From NCBI GenBank assembly GCA_007844125.1, contig CM017558.1, positions 58,440,550 to 58,504,549 of the forward strand: 64,000 nucleotides of DNA, given 5' to 3'. The notes under the pieces are model-generated. The model saw nothing but the letters and a program-made list of their open reading frames with translations, made no database searches and was not told where the DNA came from. This DNA is from Sinonovacula constricta. Lineage: Eukaryota > Mollusca > Bivalvia > Cardiida > Solecurtidae. Of the stretch, positions 48,430-64,000 are shown in pieces (within the stretch, counting starts at the first letter, position 1; the number at the start of each line of letters is the position of its first letter). The position numbers were made by a program, and so were the translations under genes.

Positions 48430-49380
48430 TGATAGGAATTTAACCATGTTACGTCCTGCAGACAAAGCTTCAAACAACATAATTTATGTCTGACGACTAT
48501 ATTACAAAAATGTACATAGTACTGAAATATCCACCACCAGTTCTTAGCACTCTAGCACCAACGATGACTTTCAGACAGTCATTGACAAACATAAACAGAT
48601 ATTGCATACATTCAATATCAAAATAGAATCAAAGCAAGAAAAACTTCCTTCACTGTTCTGGATTCCTAAGCTTCACAAAATGCTATATACAAGGCACGAT
48701 TAATAGCTAATGCCAGCTGTAGCACCAACACTCACATATCTAAACTGCTTACGCCTTGCCTTACAGTCGTTCGTGATCACGTTATTTAATATTGTGAAAA
48801 AGTGTATGAAAATTCAGGAATTAAAATTTCTTCAGAAGTCTTAGACAAGTTTCGTACTTCAAACTTTCATTGCTCTGCAGTTAATACTAACGATTTCTCT
48901 ACGCTGTACACTTCTTTACCTCATGATTAAATTAATGAATCAAATTGATTGCTTTTATTGAGAAAAAGATTTGCTCGAGAGCAACTTCTATATATTGCAT
49001 GTCATGAAAGTAATGCATTTTGTACCAACACTTTCTTTGAAAAGTTTACTATGTGGACTTGCACAGATGGTTGTGAAGCTCTACGTTTCCTATTAGACAA
49101 TAGTTACATAAAATGCGATGACACTTTATTTAGACAAGTAATTGGTATCCCTATGAGAAACAACTGTGCACCATTAATTGCAGATTTGTTTTTTATACTG
49201 CTTTGAACGTGATTTCATGTTAACTTTGCCCCCTTCTAACCAAAGCCACATTATAGAGGTTTTCAATTTAACGTCACGCTATCTTGACGAAATTCTAACT
49301 ATAGATAATCCTTTCTTTTATTAAATGATCCATCTGATTTACCCTCCAGAACTTACCCCTAATGAAGCAAATAACTGACA
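48430..49380 (+). pseudogene. Penelope-like element reverse transcriptase remnant
   Basis: Pieces in several frames show L-P-S-L-F-W-I-P-K-L-H-K (about 48645-48680), a long open part at 48949-49203 with F-L-L-D-N-S-Y-I-K-C and V-I-G-I-P-M-R-N-N-C-A-P-L-I-A-D-L-F (usual form G-I-P-M-G-T-N-C-A-P), and then S-R-Y-L-D-E (about 49280), corresponding to the Y-L-D-D active site. This block order is typical of Penelope-like retroelements. No GIY-YIG endonuclease part was found. It is dead: many stops, and Asp to Glu in the catalytic motif. Confidence 0.75.
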
Positions 49381-49404
49381 TTTAAATGCAGCATTTCCAG
49401 TCCC

Positions 49405-49520
49405 TGAGTATTTTGTCACATTTACATTTACTCTGTTTGCTTTTGTCTACAGGTAGATACAATTTAAATATCTGTGTAAATTTTGATAGGACCTTTTCTT
49501 ATTTACCTATTTATAGTTTA
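49405..49520 (+). repeat. Dispersed repeat R fragment (3' part)
   Basis: TTTGTCACATTTACATTTAC, TTTGTCTACAGGTAGATA and TAAATATCTGTG match the copy at 19210-19300 almost base for base. Confidence 0.7.
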
Positions 49521-49943
49521 TTTTAATGGCTTAAACGACTTTTTGAATTGATAAGTGAATAAAGCATACTTTATTAGAAACTACAAAAGATTATTGTAGA
49601 GGTTTACGAAGAAATTTATCTGTCGTTTAATAAATACGACTACTGTAAATGAACTTGATCTACATGTATATGCTCTATTATCTCTCTATTATGTATATGC
49701 ATATACAAATAATCTATTTTAGAACCAGTTAAACCACATGCTAGGAATCCAGTGATTTCATATCTATTACAATAGAATACAATACAAGTATACTTTAAAC
49801 GCAGTTTCACAACAGGATATAACACATAATGGTCACATAATTTTGTCTTTGGGAACCCCCAAGTGTAGTACGTCAGATTTGATATCTGTAAAAAGCGAGA
49901 ATACCCGTAACACATACAGTACTGAAAATCATGAAATTGACAA

Positions 49944-50130
49944 ACGGAACGGAGTGGAAATGGAAATGAAACGTTTTTCGTTTCCTGTTGAAACGGAAAC
50001 GGAACGGAGTGGAAATGGAAATGCAACGGAGCGCTACAAACGCTTGAAACGGTGTAAACGGTATAAACGCTATAACCGGAGCGCTTGGAACGCTAGAAAC
50101 GGTAGAAACGCAAAAATCGGAATGCTAGTA
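49944..50130. repeat. GAAACG-rich low-complexity array (left)
   Basis: Loose repeats of GAAACGG, GGAAATG and AACGCT. The overlapping 151-codon frame is Lys/Arg/Asn-rich by composition only. Confidence 0.75.
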
Positions 50131-50824
50131 ACGGAAGAGTTATTTTCACTACCGCTTCAAACGTTTCTAGGTCACCTGATTATTTATAGTAACATTCCAA
50201 CCGTTTCTTTGTACGAAATAAATTTAAACGAACACAATAACTGCTTTCAATTTATCAACATAAACGCGCTACTTTGTGTTATCTGCAGAAAGAAATAACA
50301 ATTTTTTTTTTAATTATTATCAAAAAATCGTATTAATCAAACTCGTACATTACAGTTCAGAAACCGCACAAGTTGTCCAAGTCATCGTGTATCGTCAAAA
50401 CAGAAACTGCACTAAAAATCACTCCGCACGATAAAACACACAATTTAACTATAAAATTGCCTTTCTGTCGGAACTGATATTTTAATTCCAATGAAAAGCT
50501 TAACATCCGCATTGGATCGACATTCTTAGTCTTCATCGTTTTGCATATGAAGATAGTGTGTACACAGCTGACTTTACACGTATGCGCGCGCAATGTCGCA
50601 GCCTGAGTTTGAATTTTCGCTAATAGACCATTTCAAACCAAGCGTCTAGCCAATCCTATTCCGCTGATCAAGTAGACGCTTTGTGAGAAAATCTCGCGAG
50701 ACTCGACCTGTTTTGCAAAACTGGGGGCTCTTCACTTCCGGATTTTGTATTATCTAATTGAACGTAATACAGTGCTGAAAATCATGAAATTGACAAAAGT
50801 TCAACGTCGAATTACCATAAGTTG

Positions 50825-52752
50825 CCAAATAGTGCACGTATACAATCATCAATTGAAAGTTAAATAAAACAACCGTAATAAAAACGAACTTATATCACGT
50901 CCATTTACATGTTAAATATTAAAGAAATTATAATCATTACCGCCATTAAATTTATCTGGCCACACATGATCATCATCATGATCCCATATTACCTGTATAA
51001 TCACCTTTAATCATCATCATCATCAGCAGCATCACCGCCATCACAATCTACATCGTAATCGTCATGGACATCACCGTAACCGTTTTTACCATTTACATAA
51101 TAATCATAAACAGCATCGGTATCACCGTCATCATTATCAGCAGTAGCAGCAGCAGCATCACCGTCATTTGCATCATCATTACTTTAGTTACAGGGGTATG
51201 GATCTTTGTCAAGCAAATTTTCTTATGCTTCTAATCTTAGTTGTTATATATCTTATAATGAACAATGTTGTAAATTTGGACAATAGTGTCAAAATCCCTA
51301 TTTCTTAATGCATCGGTCACATAATGCGCTATTACGTATAAATTATTAATAGGAATTCGTGGACTGCGATTCAAAATCTGCATACAACTTTTGACTTTAC
51401 TTGATTTGCAATTATTTGAATGAGGGTCTACACGCCTGGCTACGTCTTATATTCCCATTCATGGCTTGAATGTTCTATGCCAAAATGTGGTCTAAAGTGG
51501 GCCCTACCGGATACTTAATTTTTGTACCCATTTTAAAGATAGAAATGTATTAATTTAAGTTTTGTAAATTCATATTACCGGGTATGTTTCTCTATGGGCG
51601 TGGGTCCCTTTCATACCATCATAAAGTTCTACTCTAATTGAATCCCTAATTTTATGACATGAGCGGACACCCCAACTAATTAAGCTAATTGGCAGTTTTA
51701 TGACACCTTGTTTGTCTAGTGGACAGGAAGTGTGACCGTGTTTTGGCGTCTTTTCCCCTTCGCAAGAATTAACACATGCATCCGCTATGCAGCTGTGTAT
51801 GAAACTGTCACCATATGGCAGTCGTGTGGTTTATGACCTTCACCATTTACAGACTAATATGCATTGACTTACGCGAGGACAACAAAAAGGACAAAACACT
51901 AAGGTCTACAATATCTTTTTTGGCTCATAAAAGGACCTAACGCTATATTTAGCAGTACCCACAATGGTGCACTCTTTCCCAACCCCACTATTTTTTCGTT
52001 AAGGAAGAGGAAACGTGGATGTTGGGATTTCAAGGAACACAATCTAATGTATATTTTCATCTCGTGTTTATTGCAAAGGTATTATTTCAATATCTCGCCT
52101 ATTCTTTTGTAGTTAATCCATACCTTAAATATAAATAATTCCTTTATAAAAATGATAATGATCATTCAATGGACTAAAGAAGTTTGTAAGGATATTTATA
52201 TAAGTAAAAACATGCGCAGTCTGAAATATTAATACATAGTAAAGTTTCCCCCCTCCACTCTCACTCTTTTAGAACTTATATTTATGCCGCGAAGGTAAAT
52301 CGTCAATAACGTTGCATATTTATTCATAGCACACGCCGTTCACGTGTACTTATCATTTTTAATCTCTCAACAGTACCCAACGTTCACACCCTCTCTATCT
52401 TCTAAATGGCAGCTTGAAGACAATTATCGATCGATATCATGTTACACAGTATTGTGAAATAATGGGTCGGTCAATTTGACACAAAAATATTTCTTTTCGG
52501 CGACTTCAAATGATAGTGACCGTCGATTGTTTCCCAGAATTTTCTTTGTTGTTGCAGTGTTAGCCAGAGAGCCCTCCGCGCCAGAAAGAAATAACACCGC
52601 ATTTATTTTTTACAACCTTGAAGAAATTAAAATCAAAGTGATGTAATAGTGACTCCATGTTATAAGTGCGTGAACAATGTTGTTAACAGCCGTTAATTGG
52701 CGCTAATATGTGCAAACCGAAAAAAAAAACCCAACTTGTTTTCAAAGAAAGT
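50825..52752. repeat. Long direct repeat, copy 1
   Basis: Collinear with 53180-54404 from CCAAATAGTGCACGTATACA to AGCAAACCGAAA-like ends. It holds an ATC/AGC trinucleotide-rich stretch (about 50960-51180). Compared with copy 2 it has an extra segment of about 725 bases (51876-52599). Confidence 0.75.
50960..51185. repeat. ATC/AGC-rich trinucleotide array
   Basis: Imperfect ATC, AGC and ACC triplets in long runs; a matching array lies in copy 2 at 53300-53540. Confidence 0.75.
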
Positions 52753-53179
52753 ACGGACACAAATGATGAAATCCTTTGCGCAAGAGCCCCCAGTTTTGAC
52801 AATCGAAAGAAAACAGGTCAAGTCTCGTAACGCGAGATATAAATCGGCGCATGCGCACTGGATGTTTGAAATGGTCTATTACTTGATAGCTGCATGGTCC
52901 ATTCCCGGATTAACTTCATTTTTCGTGAGAATACTGTTTAAAGTATTTGTCATTTACAAAGAATGCATTGCCTGATACAAATTAAAGCTACTTAATAAAA
53001 TTAAACGTTAACCAAACGAATGTAAATATCTCATATAACACAAAAACATAAAACAAACAAACAATGCTATGCATAATTGCAAGGTGTAACCCAATCAAGA
53101 ACCAATTACATCCTCCCCGGCACTCAGAGCCAACGACTGGTATAATCCTAATGTGCCACGTCTGAATAACGATAGATTT

Positions 53180-54404
53180 CCAAATAGTGCACGTATACAA
53201 TCATCGATGACAGTTAAATGAAAAACAATCGTAAAAACGAACTTATATCACGTCCATTTACATGATAAATATCAAAGAAATAATCATCATTACCGCCATT
53301 AAATTCACATGATCATCATTATGATCCCATATTACCTGTATAATCGCCACTAATCATCATCATCATCAGCAGCAGCAGCACCGCCGTCACGATCTACATC
53401 ATAATTGTCATTAGCATCAACATCACCGTAACCGTTATTACCATTTTCATCATAATCATAAACAACATCGGTATCACCGTCATCATTATCGGCAGAAGCA
53501 GCAGTAGCAGCATCACCGTCATCAGCATCATCATTTCTTTAGTTACAGAGGTATGGATATGTAGTTTATTTTATCTTGCCTTTTTGTCAAGCAAAGTTTC
53601 TTATGCTTCTAACCTTAATTGTTATACATCTTATAATGAAGAATGGTGTAAATTTGGACATTGATGTCAAAATTCCCATTTCTAAATGCATAGTTCCCAT
53701 AATGCGCTATTATGTATATATGATTAATCGGAACCGTGATTTAAAATCTGCATAAAACTTTACTTGACTTGCAACTATTTGATGAAGGGCTACACGCCTG
53801 GCTACGGCTTATTTCATGACTCCGCCATTTTCCCATTCATGGCTTAAATGTTCTATGCCAAATTGTGGTCTAAAGTGGGCCCTACCGGGAACTTAATTTT
53901 TGTACCCATTTAAGGATGGAAATGTATTAATTTAAAGTATATCTTTTTGTAAATTCATATTATGTTTCTTCATGCGCATGGGTCCATTTCATACGTTCAT
54001 AAAGTATTATTCTAACTCAATCCCCAATTTTAAGACATGAGCGGACACCCAACTAATAAAGCTAATTGGCAGATTTATGACACCTTGTTTGTCTAGTGGA
54101 CAGGAAGTGTGACCGTGTTTTGGCGTCTTTTCCCATTTGTAAGAACACATGCATCCGCTATGCAGCTGTGTTTGAAAATGTCACCATGTGGCAGTCGTGT
54201 GGTTTGTGACCTTCACCTTTTAAAGAGCAATATGCATTGACTAACGCGTCCATTTTTACAACCTTGAAGAAATTAAAATCACAGTGATTTAATTAGCGAC
54301 TCCATGTTTTAAGTGCGTTAACAATGTATTTAATAGCCGTTAATCAGCGCTAATATGAGCAAACCGAAAGCAAAAATAACACACGCTTGTTTTCTTAGAA
54401 AGTT
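53180..54404. repeat. Long direct repeat, copy 2
   Basis: Same order of blocks as copy 1, including GGACAGGAAGTGTGACCGTG and TTTACAACCTTGAAGAAATT, but without the roughly 725-base segment. Confidence 0.75.
53300..53540. repeat. ATC/AGC-rich trinucleotide array
   Basis: Counterpart of the array at 50960-51185. Confidence 0.75.
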
Positions 54405-55555
54405 GTGTTTTATGCGACTTTTTATGCGCCTGTTTTCGAAAAAAAAAGCATTTGTTCATGTTTATATGAGATAATAATGTTAACGATGAAATGCGACTAT
54501 AGTGAGTAATACTTTCCTAAAATTCCTGGATATTACACGTAACTGTCAGCGAAACGTTAAAACTAAAGTCCGCCATGTAACAAACGTCCGGGGAGGGGGG
54601 GAATTATCCAAGGGGCAAATGCCACAATTTGCCAAAATTGTGTGTGTCATCGTACAAATTCTAAGATCGTATCACCATTACGCTTTTTTGCGGATTAACA
54701 CATCACAGAGAAGTTACTTTTTAGGATACTGGATGTGTGTAGACCACATTTGACAGATTGTTTATTCCGGGATATGACGTCTGGCAAAGATAAGTAGGTC
54801 AGGTAAGGGCTTCGGGTAAAGGTGTTAAAATACGTCATATTGACAAATTCGTCAAATTAACTTATATCCAATAAAATTAATCAACGCGAGATTTCTCGTT
54901 AAACAATTAAAACTTCGAAAAAGTCGTGCGAAATTATTAAATTGCCACAATATTTATTTCGTTCTATGTTTGGATCAAAAAGTAATCTTTCTTCTTAAAC
55001 GATTTAGAGGGCTGTAATTTTAATTTAAGTTTTATTTGACTATCTTCGGTGATTCAGTGTTTGGACAACAAAATTGTGACAGAGCTGCAATTGTGTTTGC
55101 GGACTATGTTCGTTTTTTAGCATCAGTGTTTGGATAAATATCGCGAAAATGAATGACAACAATACAAAGCGTGTTCAACGTTTTTGTTGGTCAGTCTAGA
55201 TGGGAAATTTATGCACTCTCTGAATCTTTACCTGGTGTTTTATAATTGAAATTTGAGTTTTTCTGCGTAAAACAGGTTAGTAGTGAAACATTTTATCGTG
55301 ATTAGCCTAATATTAACTAAAGCGCAGTTTCCTGTTGTTTCGGCTGATTCAGGAGGGTAGTTAGGTGTCTGCAATTTCCCTCCGGGTGGCTGACATTGAA
55401 TAGCCTCGTCGCAAACAATCTATTGCCGATTCCTTTATATGTAATGGAAGACTTTTGCCTCTCCCCAGAATGTTTACTTCTTTCGTCATTTTGCAAACAC
55501 ACCGGAAGTACTTTACATTAAGAAATTTATTAAACGAATTTTTTTTAATCAAAAT
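54405..55555. other. Interior of the 5.8-kb element, nothing recognised
   Basis: No domain-bearing frame. Contains the A-T-rich space between direct copy 2 and the right GAAACG array. Confidence 0.4.
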
Positions 55556-55690
55556 CGCAACGGAGCGAAATGGAACGATTGAAACGATAGAAACGGAAGA
55601 AACGGAAGAAACGATAGAAACGCTGGAAGCGTTTTAAATGCAGCGCTGGAAACGAATAAAACGAAATGGAAACGAAACGGAGTGAAAACG
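55556..55690. repeat. GAAACG-rich low-complexity array (right)
   Basis: GAAACGATAGAAACGGAAGA-like units next to the right terminal inverted repeat. Confidence 0.75.
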
Positions 55691-55725
55691 GGAAAATTGT
55701 CAATTTCGTAATTTTCAGTACTGTA

Positions 55726-56646
55726 CAACATGAAGATCTGGGAATGTAAAAATTTAAACATCTTCCAACTAAATCTTATTGTGAAAGTAATATCTCTAGC
55801 CAAATGTCGGCCAATTTGGAAAAAAAATAGCTGGACTTGACAGTAAATTCCAACCACATGAGCAAATGGTGCTGTACACATTTGTGTTGAAATGTTTCTA
55901 GTTTGCACAAGCCTGTCTCTTCTTACGACGCATGTCGCGAGTTACTTAAACTATTTAAGGCGTTATGTATACATAATTGTTATTTATATCTACCTTGCAG
56001 TAATTCGAAAAGACACGTTCTCGCTGTTAACGTCTGCAATTACATAAAACATCAGGTGACACGTCAACGTGGCGAAACCAAGAAGAGCATCTTATTTTGC
56101 GCGAATTTAAATCATTTATGCTTGATATTTTTTATTAAATTCAACCATATTGCCTAAAATAACAATTGGTATCATGACATGACAATATGTGATCTTTAGC
56201 ATTATGTCCGAGAATTACTGTATCATCATGGTAAACAAATTTGTTCCATAAATAAAATTTCACTAATCCATCTTTAAGTTACAGCTGGGACAATCAGAGA
56301 AGCACCATTATTTAAACTCTGACCTTCACTTTTGTCCTTGGTTATTGGTCATAACAAATTAGGCATTTAAATCTGATACACATTCTACTTCCTACAAGTA
56401 TGCCTAATGTTAACGTTATGTTACCATTAATTAATGTATACAATTAGTGCGAATTAATTCTCTGTCAGCGACCTCTGTTTAGTGAGGTATGTATCGCTGT
56501 ATTATGTCAGTGCGATGCATTATATAATAAACATGTGTATACTTGCTGTTTTATTAGTATCTTGTCTTACTTAAATAACAGTAAATAACACAACCTATGT
56601 AACATTCTTTGTTTCTATGTAAAATGCCGATTTTGTTGGTGGTCAT
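55726..56646. other. Spacer and 3' region of the thioester gene
   Basis: No coding feature. On the minus strand, AATAAA (complement at 56549-56554) lies about 95 bases after the stop of the thioester gene and is a candidate poly(A) signal. Confidence 0.45.

Positions 56647-64000
<7,354 letters not shown>

Larger units (their letters stand above)
50623..52879. mobile_element. Nested 2.26-kb element with about 110-bp imperfect inverted repeats
   Basis: ATAGACCATTTCAAAC at 50623 is mirrored at 52864-52879. The inverted similarity continues through TCTCGCGAGACTCGACCTGTTTT and ACTGGGGGCTCTT (to 50741, and from about 52782). TA precedes and follows. No coding potential is evident. Confidence 0.6.
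49917..55723. mobile_element. Unclassified 5.8-kb inverted-repeat element flanked by TA
   Basis: The ends are 27-base inverted repeats (left starts CAGTACTGAAAATCATG, right is its complement with 2 mismatches), each flanked by TA (49915-49916, 55724-55725). A third copy of the terminal sequence lies inside at 50770-50796 in the left orientation. Next to both ends are arrays of GAAACG-like units (49944-50130 and 55556-55690), both reading GAAACG on the plus strand. Inside are a nested element (50623-52879) and two long direct copies. There is no transposase. TA flanks suggest a Tc1/mariner-type mechanism. Alternatively, two related elements inserted near each other. Confidence 0.5.

Noticed and set aside
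49843..50298. 151-codon Lys/Arg/Asn-rich frame
   Set aside because: It runs over the GAAACG array; composition explains it and there is no domain.
50960..53540. Triplet arrays considered as a CRISPR-like or coding repeat
   Set aside because: Units are degenerate ATC/AGC triplets without fixed spacers and the genome is eukaryotic.

Overview
This is AT-rich eukaryotic DNA, most likely from a lophotrochozoan and probably a bivalve mollusc. The evidence is small exons split by long introns with GT-AG junctions, secreted TSP1/C-type-lectin genes, a thioester (alpha-2-macroglobulin/TEP) gene, several LINE families, a Penelope-like relic, TA-flanked MITEs and very long (TA)n tracts. The species call is an inference from content and style. 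No rRNA gene, no intact tRNA gene, no CRISPR array and no prokaryotic operon was seen.

Region 1 (about 0-36.5 kb) is a divergent, head-to-head pair of paralogous genes that I assembled exon by exon. Gene A lies on the minus strand (20476 to 82) and gene B on the plus strand (22968 to 36524). Each has eight coding exons, and the joined exons keep one open frame (496 and 490 codons before the stop). Both encode a signal peptide, two Cys-bounded modules of unknown family, three thrombospondin type-1 (TSP1) repeats and a C-terminal C-type lectin domain (CTLD). Exon order and intron phases are the same, and several exon lengths are identical (first exon 325 nt, first CTLD exon 77 nt, last exon 209 nt). 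The roughly 2.5-kb gap between the two start codons holds a (TA)n tract, a diverged minisatellite whose units contain TATAAATA-like motifs, and a truncated MITE. The genes were enlarged by transposons, including an I/Nimb-like LINE in a gene A intron with a clear target-site duplication and an antisense CR1-like LINE in intron 1 of gene B.

Region 2 (36.5-49.5 kb) is a repeat graveyard. A nearly full-length LINE (ORF1 plus a twice-frameshifted ORF2) begins directly at the stop codon of gene B. Beyond it are degenerate copies of the gene A last exon (42.7 kb) and the gene B second exon (46.8 kb), apparently the collapsed remains of a duplicated gene pair. A LINE 5' fragment, a possible LTR end and a Penelope-like reverse transcriptase relic follow.

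Region 3 (49.9-55.7 kb) is bounded by 27-bp inverted repeats flanked by TA. It contains GAAACG-rich arrays, a nested element with about 110-bp inverted repeats, and two 1.2-1.9-kb direct copies with ATC/AGC trinucleotide repeats. No convincing protein is encoded. I cannot assign it to a known family.

Region 4 (56.6-64 kb) is the 3' part of a thioester-containing protein gene on the minus strand. Nine complete exons and one partial exon encode the end of the thioester domain, the receptor-binding domain and a short Cys-rich tail. The thioester motif itself should lie beyond the right edge. Secreted lectin-like and complement-like genes next to each other suggest an innate-immune neighbourhood, but a functional link is inference.
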